Source of the DNA: an uncultured Clostridia bacterium
Lineage (GTDB): Bacteria > Bacillota > Clostridia > TANB77 > CAG-508
Assembly (NCBI GenBank): GCA_947629965.1
Contig: CANRFS010000003.1
Coordinates: 1 to 23,152 of the forward strand
Direction: 5' to 3'
Length of the DNA: 23,152 nt
The notes beneath the pieces were generated by a model. That model made no database searches. It had not been told where the DNA came from and saw only the letters and a list, made by a program, of their open reading frames with translations. Below are positions 9,371-16,478 of the stretch, piece by piece. A program made the position numbers and the translations under genes. Numbering within the stretch: the first letter of the stretch is position 1; the number at the start of each line of letters is the position of its first letter.

Positions 9371-9433
9371 AAAAAAAAGTCAGGAATTTTAGGAAACCTT
9401 GAATTTTTTGACTTCCATTTTAACTTCTGACTT
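9371..9433 (-). terminator. Probable intrinsic terminator after the rsmD/coiled-coil operon
   Basis: On the minus strand a 7-base arm AAGTCAG (9427-9433), just after the stop of the upstream gene, pairs with CTGACTT (9377-9383), and a run of T follows (9371-9378). The loop is long, about 43 bases, and may fold further. It would separate this operon from ftsK. Confidence 0.55.
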
Positions 9434-9440
9434 CCTTTAA

Positions 9441-9899
9441 CTATTTAAGCTCTTTTCTATTGTTCTCTATAGTTTTTATGGCTTCATTTAATGTTACGCT
9501 TACATCATTAATAGCTGATTCAAGATTTGCTAATATACTATCTGCATAGTCTTTTGTTCCTTTAGATATTTCTCTAGACATTTCATTAGCAGTTTCTATA
9601 ATTTCAGCTTTTTGTTCATAAGCTTTTTTTGTAATTTCATGTTCATCTATCATTGCTATTATTCTATTTTCTGCTTCTTTTACAATTCCATCTGCTTCAT
9701 GTTGTGCTTCTTCAAGTATACGTCCTCGTTCTTCTTTTACCCATTTAGCTTGTTTTAATTCATCTGGAAGTTTTAATCTTATTTCTTTTATTATTTCTAA
9801 GATTTCTTCCTTATTTACAATGCCCTTTTCTGTAAATGGTACACTTCTGCTTCTTTCCATTAAATCTTCTAATGTTTCTAGTAATGTAAAAATTTCCAT
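9441..9899 (-). CDS. Coiled-coil protein, V-type ATPase subunit E/H-like or DivIVA-like
   Basis: A 152-aa soluble, almost wholly helical protein. It starts METIF-type with a leucine-rich segment (FTLLETLEDLMERS), has KAKWVKEERGRI-like charged helix, and then a long Ala/Glu/Lys heptad region (residues about 60-150). Proteins like this, often labelled ATPase or V-ATPase subunit H-like, commonly sit beside rsmD in Clostridia; their role is not established. There is no catalytic motif. It begins four bases after rsmD, with its AAAGGGG ribosome site inside the end of rsmD, so the two are translationally close. The hairpin after it ends the operon. Confidence 0.75.
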   Translation of the reverse strand: MEIFTLLETLEDLMERSRSVPFTEKGIVNKEEILEIIKEIRLKLPDELKQAKWVKEERGRILEEAQHEADGIVKEAENRIIAMIDEHEITKKAYEQKAEIIETANEMSREISKGTKDYADSILANLESAINDVSVTLNEAIKTIENNRKELK

Positions 9900-9903
9900 T
9901 TTT

Positions 9904-10461
9904 TTACCCCTTTCGAATAAATATGATATGGACTATTCCGTATTTTCTTTTATCATAAATTTCTAAATTCTTTATATTCTTAACTTTTTGTATTTTATTT
10001 TCATCATCTGTTTCTGCAATTATAATTCCATCTTTTGATAATAAATCATATTCTACTATTTTTTCAATAGATTTAAAAATATAATCTGTTTTATATGGTG
10101 GATCCAAAAAAACTACATCAAATTTTTTAGATTCATTTTTTAACTTATTAAGTATTTTTAAATAATCATTATTTATAACTTGAGCCTTACTTTGTAGCCT
10201 AGTAGCTTCTAAATTTTTGTTTATTATTGTAATTGCTTCACTTGAATTATCACAAAGTACTGCACTTTCTGCTCCTCTACTTAATGCTTCTATAGAAAGA
10301 GCTCCACTACCAGAAAATAAATCTAAAACTTTTGTGCCTTTTATATTGAATTGCAATATATTAAACAAGGCCTCTTTTACTCTATCTAATGTAGGTCTTG
10401 TTTGCATACCCTCCAAAGATACTAATTTTTTTCCTCTTGCTGTTCCGCTTATTACTCTCAT
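9904..10461 (-). CDS. rsmD: 16S rRNA (guanine966-N2)-methyltransferase RsmD
   Basis: A 185-aa Rossmann methyltransferase that modifies G966 of 16S rRNA using S-adenosylmethionine. Seen: MRVISGTARGKKL start, TRPTLDRVKEALFNIL (the RsmD signature), VLDLFSGSGALSIEALSRGA (AdoMet-binding motif I), and the catalytic-type motif FLDPPYK. I chose ATG at 10461, which has an AGAGGT site at a suitable distance; a GTG two codons upstream would be too close to it. Length is normal. It is first in a two-gene unit and has a good promoter ahead of it. Confidence 0.95.
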   Translation of the reverse strand: MRVISGTARGKKLVSLEGMQTRPTLDRVKEALFNILQFNIKGTKVLDLFSGSGALSIEALSRGAESAVLCDNSSEAITIINKNLEATRLQSKAQVINNDYLKILNKLKNESKKFDVVFLDPPYKTDYIFKSIEKIVEYDLLSKDGIIIAETDDENKIQKVKNIKNLEIYDKRKYGIVHIIFIRKG

Positions 10462-10488
10462 AAGCACAATACCTCTTTTGATATATAT

Positions 10489-10516
10489 ATTTTATTTCAT
10501 TATTTTAATATGTCAA
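10489..10516 (-). promoter_or_regulatory. Probable sigma-A promoter of rsmD
   Basis: On the minus strand TTGACA (10516-10511), a 16-base spacer and TAAAAT (10494-10489) lie about 28 bases ahead of the rsmD ATG. The -35 box is a perfect consensus. The rest of the 10468-10700 spacer is AT-rich with no gene; it also holds the terminator at 10644-10685. Confidence 0.65.
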
Positions 10517-10643
10517 TAGAATTAATATAATTGTCACATATATATAATATTATTGTAACAAAAAGTTGATAATTCAAATATATTATACATTACGTTTATC
10601 ATTTTTGCAATACTTTATAAAAAATGATATTATAATTCAAAAA

Positions 10644-10685
10644 TGGACGTTTTCACTGAAAATAATATCTCAGTAAAAACGTCCA
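10644..10685. terminator. Strong hairpin terminator after the DUF1292 gene
   Basis: Arms of 16 bases (10644-10659 and 10670-10685) pair with one mismatch around a 10-base loop. On the minus strand a run of T follows, and on the plus strand TTTT follows, so it could work both ways. It starts 15 bases past the DUF1292 stop and closes the ireB-ruvX-DUF1292 unit. Confidence 0.85.
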
Positions 10686-10700
10686 CTTTTAATTTTACTT

Positions 10701-11015
10701 TTATTCTTCATCAATAAAATTAAATTCATCTTTAAATTTTTCTTTAAACATTTCAAATACCTTGTTAAGTGTTTCTTGATCATCAACACTTACATAAGAC
10801 TCTTCGTCTTCTGAATCTGTATCTTCAACTTTTAATATTACCACTTCTCCAGCATCTTCCTCGTTTTCTTCTTCTATTGGTAATAAAATAACATATTCTT
10901 CATCTTCATATTCTATTAAATCTAAAAACTCAAATTGTACTTCTTTTCCTTCCTCATCATTTAATACTATGATGTTGTCTAAATCGTCTTCCATATCATT
11001 GTTTTCAAAATCCAT
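10701..11015 (-). CDS. DUF1292 family acidic protein (YrzB-like)
   Basis: A 104-aa, very acidic soluble protein with the DUF1292 pattern: IIVLNDEEGKEVQFEFLDLI, EYEDEEYVILLPIE and, near the end, ETLNKVFEMF. The function of the family is unknown. It follows ireB and ruvX in the order known from Bacillus (yrzL-yrrK-yrzB), which supports the call. The ATG at 11015 has an AAAGGAG site about 11 bases upstream, and a separate promoter lies in the 90-base gap before it, so it may be expressed on its own as well as from the upstream genes. Confidence 0.9.
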   Translation of the reverse strand: MDFENNDMEDDLDNIIVLNDEEGKEVQFEFLDLIEYEDEEYVILLPIEEENEEDAGEVVILKVEDTDSEDEESYVSVDDQETLNKVFEMFKEKFKDEFNFIDEE

Positions 11016-11072
11016 TATTCTTTAGTCTCCTTTCATTTTTTTAATTTTATTGTATTATAAAATATTAAAACC

Positions 11073-11101
11073 TTTATACCATATATATTTATTTTTTGCA
11101 A
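11073..11101 (-). promoter_or_regulatory. Probable sigma-A promoter of the DUF1292 gene
   Basis: On the minus strand TTGCAA (11101-11096), a 17-base spacer and TATAAA (11078-11073), immediately after the ruvX stop and about 58 bases before the DUF1292 start. Confidence 0.5.
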
Positions 11102-11105
11102 TATT

Positions 11106-11519
11106 TTATTTTTTATTTATATAAGTTTCTAATATGTATACAGCTGATATTGTATCTACCAACTCTTTTTTTCTTTTCTTATTTATATCTAAATCTATCA
11201 TCGTTTTATGCGCTTGAACTGTAGTTAATCTTTCATCTTGTGAAACAATTTTTATTTTATTAAATTTACATTTTAATTTATGAATAAATTTTTCTGTTAT
11301 TTCTGCTCTTTTGCTTTTATTGCCATCCATATGCAAAGGCATACCAACTACAATCGTTTCTATTTCATATTGCTTAGCTATTTTATCTAATTCAGCTAAT
11401 AATACTTTATCATTTCCATTATGATTTATAGTCCTTAATCCTTGCGCTGTTATTTGTAATTCATCTGTTATTGCTATTCCAGCTCTTGCTTCTCCATAAT
11501 CTATTCCTAATACTCTCAT
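11106..11519 (-). CDS. ruvX: RuvX/YqgF RNase H-fold nuclease (pre-16S rRNA processing)
   Basis: A 137-aa RNase H-like protein of the YqgF family, implicated in maturing the 5' end of 16S rRNA and formerly proposed as a Holliday junction resolvase. Seen: MRVLGIDYGEARAGIAITD (first catalytic Asp, in GIDYG), VVGMPLHMDG, the VSQDERLTTVQA motif (acidic pair), and DTISAVYILETYI with the last Asp. Length is normal. The ATG is one base after the ireB stop, so the two are tightly coupled. Confidence 0.95.
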   Translation of the reverse strand: MRVLGIDYGEARAGIAITDELQITAQGLRTINHNGNDKVLLAELDKIAKQYEIETIVVGMPLHMDGNKSKRAEITEKFIHKLKCKFNKIKIVSQDERLTTVQAHKTMIDLDINKKRKKELVDTISAVYILETYINKK

Positions 11520-11520
11520 A

Positions 11521-11775
11521 TTATTCTTCTAGTCCTATATAATATTTAACCATATTTTCTAGTAATTCATCTCTTTCAACCATTCTTATCAAGTTTCTTG
11601 CATTATTATGGCTTGTTATATATGTTGGATCTCCAGATAAAATATATCCAACTATTTGATTTATTGGATTATATCCTTTTTCTACTAATGCTTCGTATAC
11701 TTCTTTAAGTATTTCCTTTGCTTTTACATTTTTGTCTCTTTCTACCTTAAAATTCATAGTTTTATCGCTTATCAT
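11521..11775 (-). CDS. ireB: IreB family regulatory protein (DUF965)
   Basis: An 84-aa protein of the IreB family; in Enterococcus faecalis IreB is a substrate of the Ser/Thr kinase IreK and affects cephalosporin resistance. Seen: MISDKTMNFKVERDKN, VYEALVEKGYNPINQIVGYI, LSGDPTYITSHNNARNLIR. I chose ATG at 11775, which has an AAAGGAGGAG site seven bases upstream; a longer reading from 11811 would run through that site. It is followed directly by ruvX, the standard order in Firmicutes (usually behind alaS, which is not present here; a GGDEF-like gene precedes it). Confidence 0.93.
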   Translation of the reverse strand: MISDKTMNFKVERDKNVKAKEILKEVYEALVEKGYNPINQIVGYILSGDPTYITSHNNARNLIRMVERDELLENMVKYYIGLEE

Positions 11776-11838
11776 AGTAAACTCCTCCTTTAAACTTTGT
11801 AAAGCATTCATTGCTTACTTTTAATTTTAGCTATACTG

Positions 11839-12939
11839 TTATATACAATTTATATTGCTTTCTTTTTTATCGCAATCATCTAAATATTCTTCCAATTTTT
11901 TGGTTACAGATTCTAAGCCTGTTCCTTTATAATAAGTTGTAAGTACAAAATTAGTTGTTGGTGATACATCTACTGTAACTTGCTTTTTTCCTACTTTTTT
12001 TTCAATAGCTATTTTAATATTTTCTATGTCATCTTTTAAACCTCTTACGAAATCTTGTACAGATTCTATATCTACATCAGAAAAAGCTATTGCAAATTTA
12101 GGCCCCATATATCTTACAAAAATATATTGCGAAGAAATGTTTTTCTTTATAGTATTACTTGTATCTACTATTATTTTTGTACCTATATCCCTACCAAATT
12201 TTTCGTTAATTTCTTCTATATTTACGATATTAAACATACATATAGAGCTTTGAGGATATTTATCTAATATTCTTTTTCCTTTTCCATATAGATATTCAGC
12301 AGAGTTTAAACCGGTGTTTTTGTCTATCCTATAAATATTTTCTATAGTATTTTGATAAGAAACTGTTTTTAATACAGCAACTATATTTTCTCTTACTACT
12401 CCTAATACACTAGTATCCATATTATCAAAAGCATGTGGCATGCTACTTTCTATAATCCAATATCCTATGTATATATTATCAATATACATAGGAAAAAACA
12501 TTGCTGATTTTGCTCTTCCCATTTCTGATTTCTGATAATTTAATTTTTCATCTGGTCCGTTTATTGTAACATATTTTGGTGTTGCTGTTTCTATACTATC
12601 TTTAAACAAATCTTCTGTATGCAAATTTTTCATAGTATCCCAATGTTTTTCATCAACATTCGTAGCCTTTATTTCATATTCTGCTCCATTAAACACAACT
12701 ATTGTAGAATATTTTATAGAAAACTTTTCTATTAATATATCATTTATTATTTGCAATTTGTTGTCTACAGATTCATCTTTTCCAATTGTATCTAAAAAAT
12801 CTTGTAAAACGTTTAAATTAGAGATTCTATCGTTTATGTTACTATAAGATTTTATTTTTTTATATATATTTAAATTATAAATAATTAAACATACTATAAT
12901 GAGAACCAGTACTATTATAATGATTAAAAACGGATCCAA
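11839..12939 (-). CDS. Membrane-anchored GAF plus degenerate GGDEF protein
   Basis: A 366-aa protein with one N-terminal membrane helix (residues about 4-22). A GAF-like sensor region follows (about 45-185; ends with MFFPMYIDNIYIGYWIIESS), then a GGDEF-type domain (about 205-355). The domain opening DKNTGLNSAEYLYGK matches the usual D-TGL-N-R-L start. The signature loop reads RYMGPKFAIAFSD where active diguanylate cyclases have RYGGDEFA, so the GGDEF tetrad is MGPK and catalysis is unlikely. It may instead bind a nucleotide or act as a sensor or scaffold. The start is TTG at 12939 with a GAGGTG site. It lies 20 bases after the ParA-like gene, so probably the same operon. The domain calls are fairly sure; the role is unknown. 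Confidence 0.75.
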   Translation of the reverse strand: MDPFLIIIIVLVLIIVCLIIYNLNIYKKIKSYSNINDRISNLNVLQDFLDTIGKDESVDNKLQIINDILIEKFSIKYSTIVVFNGAEYEIKATNVDEKHWDTMKNLHTEDLFKDSIETATPKYVTINGPDEKLNYQKSEMGRAKSAMFFPMYIDNIYIGYWIIESSMPHAFDNMDTSVLGVVRENIVAVLKTVSYQNTIENIYRIDKNTGLNSAEYLYGKGKRILDKYPQSSICMFNIVNIEEINEKFGRDIGTKIIVDTSNTIKKNISSQYIFVRYMGPKFAIAFSDVDIESVQDFVRGLKDDIENIKIAIEKKVGKKQVTVDVSPTTNFVLTTYYKGTGLESVTKKLEEYLDDCDKKESNINCI

Positions 12940-12959
12940 GTTATCACCTCTACCTGTAT

Positions 12960-15353
12960 TTATTGATATTTTCTTTTCATTTTGTTTAATGTGTTATCCA
13001 TACCATTTGATAATTCATTTTTATATTTATCCCCGCTTGGAGAATATGTCTGTTTATTTATTAATGGATAAATCATATCACATAACTGTCTTAATGCTGA
13101 CATAAATGATTTGCTATATCCATTTAATGATATGGTACATGTTATTATAGCATCTAAATATTTAATATAATTCTGAACCTCAAATGGAATTACACAATAT
13201 TGAACGCTATCTTTGTCAAATAAATCTTTCATATAAGACATAGAAGGATCATTATATTTTGATATTCCACCTATTAATGTTTTTATTGGTACACTTCTTA
13301 TATTTACTCCCTTATTAATTATTATTTTTAATTTTTCTTGTCTTAATATACCTTTAGATTTTAAATCTCTTAAAAATGCTGTAAGTGGTTGAATTGTGAG
13401 TACATCCATACTTTGAACAAGATATAATTCTTGTGCTGCTCCGAAATATTCCATTGGTGTATCAAAATCGCAGTCTATTAAAACTACTGAATGATTCTTT
13501 ACTAAAGTAGATAAAATACCGTCTACATCTGTATAATCGTTTGAATCATCTGGAAGAGAAGTATAAACTGATAAATTTTTGTTTATCTTAATTCCCTCTG
13601 CTATACCACTTTTTAAGTTGTTTATACTATTTTTTGCAATATTCATTAATTTTTCTTCGCTGTTTGTATATATATAATAAGCATTTTTTGTTTTTGTCAT
13701 ATCTAATATAGCTGTTGAAATACCCATTGATGCTAATAAATGCGCAGTATTATTTACTATAAACGAAGTTCCATTCTTAGTTGTTCCCACAAAGCATACT
13801 ACTTTTTTGTCCTTTGTAAGCGTTCTTGATAGATTTTCAATACTGCTATTATTATATTGTGTTTGTACTATTTCAGTTTCATTTACTTGCTCTTTATTAT
13901 TATATAATTCCTCATTATTACCAGTAGTTTCTGTATTTTTATCATCTGAAGACAAATCAAACAAATCTACATCTTCATCTGTCATTGTTGAAGATTCTGT
14001 ATTTGATGAATTGCTATCATCTAAATTAAATAAATCTACAGAATCGTCTTCTTCTTTTTCTTCGTTATTGCTATCTATATTAAATAAATCTACTGTATCT
14101 TCTTGAGATGTTTCATCTTCTTTTTCATCTAAATTAAATAAGTCTATTAGCTCATCATCTTCTTCTAAAGTTTTACTCTCTTCCACAGGAGCATTTTTTC
14201 TAGGTCTTCCTCTTCCTCTTTTTGGTTTATCTTCTTTTATTTCTCCTTCTGGTACTACTTTTTTAGGTCTTCCTCTGCCTCTTTTTGGTTGATCACTATT
14301 TATTATTTCATCTAATTCAGATAAATCTATTTTATCGTTTATATCGATTTCATCATTTTTAACTGCATAATTTTCATCACTTAAATTATTGCTCTCTTCT
14401 TTGTGTGGAGTATTATTTTTATAATTCACAACATTATTTTGTATATCTACATTTTTCTGTTTAAAACTTTCTTCTTGTGGTTTAACTTGTCTTATAAGTT
14501 TTCTTACTCCATTTTGATTTATAGCTGATGGTATAACTATCGGTCTGGTTATTCTATTTTTACTAGTCTCGTTTTCAAGCATTTCTACTTGCAAACTCCC
14601 TGCTTTTCTATTATTATTTTTATTATAATCATTTAATTTTTCTACGCGTGAATTACCAGTAAATGAAGCCAATTGTTGATATTTAGGAGATTTTGCTTCC
14701 AAAACTGCTTTTACAGAAATAGGAAGATATTTTATTATAATTTTTAATTGTGCATCATTATATTGAGATACTATATTATTAAAGCTATCTACATATTTAT
14801 CTTCATTTCTTCCAAGTCTTTTGTAATGTGCTAATATGTTCTGTACTTCTGCTTCGCTAACACTATCTTCACTTTCAGATTGATAGTTAACATTATCTAT
14901 TTCAATTTTGTAATATTGTTTAGCTTCCTTTTTAGTTCTAGGTTGATTTATTAATCTACAAACTTCATCTGTGCTTCTGTCTTGTCCTATTATTGCACTA
15001 TATATTCCTATTCCAAACAATTTAGATAACATACTATCCGATTTACTTCTTCTATCACTACAAATAAATATAATATCAGTATCATTACCTTCTGTATTGG
15101 TTGCTTCATCACTTATGCTGTCTAATTTTTCAAATAAAAATTTATCAATTGCATCATAATTATTATTAGCAAATGGTTCTAAATCTTCGCTTATTACTAC
15201 TCTATCATAAGTTTTATCCTTTTGTAATTCTTTTAAAATTGCATTAAAGTAATATACGTTTTTATAAGATAATATTTCCTTGTAAATTTTTTGATATTTC
15301 CTTACTATTGCATTAGAAATATCATCATTATTAACTGCAAATAAAACTTTCAT
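12960..15353 (-). CDS. ParA/MinD-like ATPase with receiver-like N-terminus, two AT-hooks and DLF repeats
   Basis: A 797-aa multidomain protein. The N-terminal 120 residues (MKVLFAVNNDDISNAIVRKY) look like the receiver-like domain of CpaE/TadZ proteins. Residues about 350-386 carry two AT-hook-like motifs (PKRGRGRPKK and PKRGRGRPRK), suggesting binding to AT-rich DNA. Residues about 400-470 are acidic and contain four copies of a DLFNLD-type motif. The C-terminal 280 residues are a ParA/MinD-like ATPase: the expected P-loop reads VGTTKNGTSFIVNNTA, lacking the usual KGG-GKT, so nucleotide binding is doubtful, while AILDMTKT and VVLIDCDFDTP match the later motifs. I chose ATG at 15353, after a GGAGGGG site; the longer reading would overlap the upstream gene. 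It may be a nucleoid- or envelope-linked positioning factor; this is inference. Confidence 0.7.
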   Translation of the reverse strand: MKVLFAVNNDDISNAIVRKYQKIYKEILSYKNVYYFNAILKELQKDKTYDRVVISEDLEPFANNNYDAIDKFLFEKLDSISDEATNTEGNDTDIIFICSDRRSKSDSMLSKLFGIGIYSAIIGQDRSTDEVCRLINQPRTKKEAKQYYKIEIDNVNYQSESEDSVSEAEVQNILAHYKRLGRNEDKYVDSFNNIVSQYNDAQLKIIIKYLPISVKAVLEAKSPKYQQLASFTGNSRVEKLNDYNKNNNRKAGSLQVEMLENETSKNRITRPIVIPSAINQNGVRKLIRQVKPQEESFKQKNVDIQNNVVNYKNNTPHKEESNNLSDENYAVKNDEIDINDKIDLSELDEIINSDQPKRGRGRPKKVVPEGEIKEDKPKRGRGRPRKNAPVEESKTLEEDDELIDLFNLDEKEDETSQEDTVDLFNIDSNNEEKEEDDSVDLFNLDDSNSSNTESSTMTDEDVDLFDLSSDDKNTETTGNNEELYNNKEQVNETEIVQTQYNNSSIENLSRTLTKDKKVVCFVGTTKNGTSFIVNNTAHLLASMGISTAILDMTKTKNAYYIYTNSEEKLMNIAKNSINNLKSGIAEGIKINKNLSVYTSLPDDSNDYTDVDGILSTLVKNHSVVLIDCDFDTPMEYFGAAQELYLVQSMDVLTIQPLTAFLRDLKSKGILRQEKLKIIINKGVNIRSVPIKTLIGGISKYNDPSMSYMKDLFDKDSVQYCVIPFEVQNYIKYLDAIITCTISLNGYSKSFMSALRQLCDMIYPLINKQTYSPSGDKYKNELSNGMDNTLNKMKRKYQ

Positions 15354-15358
15354 GCTTT

Positions 15359-15766
15359 TTAACCCCTCCAACCTTTTACTACTATAGCAAATATTAATGG
15401 TAATACTTGACATATTACTAATATTGTTATAAATGAAACTATTAAAGCAAATCCTCTTTGTTTCATATCTAATCGTCTAGTTCCTAGCACATATTGATAT
15501 AATGCTCCAACAGCTATACCTATAAAGCAAAGTGGTATACTGTATATTCTTATTTTATTCAATATAAATGCTGTCATTCCATAACTTTCTGAGCCATATT
15601 TCCTTGTATATTCATCTTTTTCTGTTTTAACTTCTTCCTTAATTTCCATTAATTCACTAGCTGTTTCTGTTTCTAATGTATTTTTTTGTTCTACTGCTAA
15701 TATTGTTGTTCCTAGCATCATAAATAGTATAGTCATTAGTATACTTATTAAAAATATTTTTTTCAT
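15359..15766 (-). CDS. Small membrane protein with signal segment and two C-terminal membrane helices
   Basis: A 135-aa protein I do not assign to a family. It has an N-terminal signal or membrane segment (MKKIFLISILMTILFMMLG, with an ILA cleavage-like end), an acidic extracytoplasmic stretch (about 30-62), and two membrane helices (about 78-98 and 108-130). The C-terminal half loosely recalls VirB2/TrbC-like small pilin proteins (short loop with RRLDMKQRG between helices), but no support beyond shape exists. ATG at 15766 has a GGAGGA site; the upstream in-frame ATG at 15781 overlaps that site. The stop is five bases before the ParA-like gene, so the two are translationally coupled and probably work together at the membrane. 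Confidence 0.7.
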   Translation of the reverse strand: MKKIFLISILMTILFMMLGTTILAVEQKNTLETETASELMEIKEEVKTEKDEYTRKYGSESYGMTAFILNKIRIYSIPLCFIGIAVGALYQYVLGTRRLDMKQRGFALIVSFITILVICQVLPLIFAIVVKGWRG

Positions 15767-15809
15767 TATCAATTCCTCCATAATTCCATTTCCTTTTTCT
15801 ACTTATATT

Positions 15810-15838
15810 ATCATACAATATAATAAAAAAAATATCAA
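15810..15838 (-). promoter_or_regulatory. Probable sigma-A promoter of the membrane protein/ParA-like/GGDEF operon
   Basis: On the minus strand TTGATA (15838-15833), a 17-base spacer and TATGAT (15815-15810), about 44 bases before the ATG at 15766. It may drive the small membrane protein, ParA-like, GGDEF-like and ireB-ruvX genes, since no terminator separates them. Confidence 0.6.
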
Positions 15839-15880
15839 GAAATTTATTTGAAAAGAATTATTTTTTTCTAAAATTAACTA

Positions 15881-15907
15881 AAAAAAGCACCTTCTCGGTG
15901 CTTTTTT
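15881..15907. terminator. Bidirectional intrinsic terminator after spoVG
   Basis: Perfect 11-base arms (A-run plus AGCACC, then GGTGCT plus T-run) around a 5-base loop, just past the spoVG stop. It has a T-tract on both strands, so it fits a bidirectional terminator. Confidence 0.92.
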
Positions 15908-15917
15908 ATATATTTAA

Positions 15918-16199
15918 TTATTCTGCTGATTCTCCACTAACTTCAGCCTCAGGAGCATTATAAGCTTCTAATATAGCTGTTTGGATTTTTTCTCTTGTTT
16001 CAGCATTAATTGGATGAGCTATATCCTTAAACTCTCCGTTTGGAGTTTTTCTACTTGGCATAGCTATAAATAATCCATTTTGACTTTCGATAACTTTAAT
16101 ATCATGAATTACGAATTCATTATCGAATGTTACAGAAGCAACAGCTTTCATTCTGTTTTCTGAATTTACCTTTCTTAAACGTACATCTGTTATTTGCAT
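15918..16199 (-). CDS. spoVG: SpoVG, RNA-binding septation/sporulation regulator
   Basis: A 93-aa SpoVG protein: MQITDVRLRKVNSENRMKAV start, VTFDNEFVIHDIKVIES, and the signature FIAMPSRKTPNGEFKDIAHP. SpoVG proteins are small nucleic-acid binders that affect septum formation, sporulation and virulence regulation in Firmicutes. Length and all conserved blocks are normal. I chose ATG at 16199, where family members begin; the longer reading (from 16238) adds residues not typical of the family. A GGCGGTG site precedes it. It is a single-gene unit, divergent from murC, with a sigma-H-like promoter ahead and a strong terminator behind. Confidence 0.97.
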   Translation of the reverse strand: MQITDVRLRKVNSENRMKAVASVTFDNEFVIHDIKVIESQNGLFIAMPSRKTPNGEFKDIAHPINAETREKIQTAILEAYNAPEAEVSGESAE

Positions 16200-16261
16200 T
16201 TTAGTGCACCGCCTTCCAATGTTTTTAAAATTATACATGTTTTATTATGTACAAATATTAT

Positions 16262-16286
16262 ATTCGCCAAAAAATGTTTTTTTCCT
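16262..16286 (-). promoter_or_regulatory. Candidate sigma-H-type promoter of spoVG
   Basis: On the minus strand AGGA (16286-16283) and GAAT (16265-16262) are separated by 17 bases, which as I recall it is the arrangement of the sigma-H promoter of B. subtilis spoVG. TATAAT-like boxes overlap and follow it (for example 16236-16231), so a sigma-A promoter is also possible. The rest of 16200-16478 is AT-rich spacer with the murC promoter and no gene. Confidence 0.45.
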
Positions 16287-16419
16287 TCTTTATTTTACAA
16301 TATAATTTTTAGAATATTTTTTTATTTCTATACATATTATATACAAATTATTATGCTTTATACAAATATAATTAATAAGCATAATGCTCTGTAAAATAAC
16401 ATAATTTTTCCCTAAATTA

Positions 16420-16448
16420 TTGAATTTTTTCCATTTTACATGTATAAT
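16420..16448 (+). promoter_or_regulatory. Sigma-A promoter of murC
   Basis: TTGAAT (16420-16425), a 17-base spacer and a perfect TATAAT (16443-16448), 30 bases ahead of the murC ATG. Confidence 0.75.
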
Positions 16449-16478
16449 TCTTTCGTATAAGAAAGGTGTTGTTAAAAT

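Noticed and set aside
12026..12267. Plus-strand reading frames opposite minus-strand genes throughout the window
   Set aside because: They are Phe/Leu/Ile-rich shadows of real genes, lack ribosome-binding sites and match no family.
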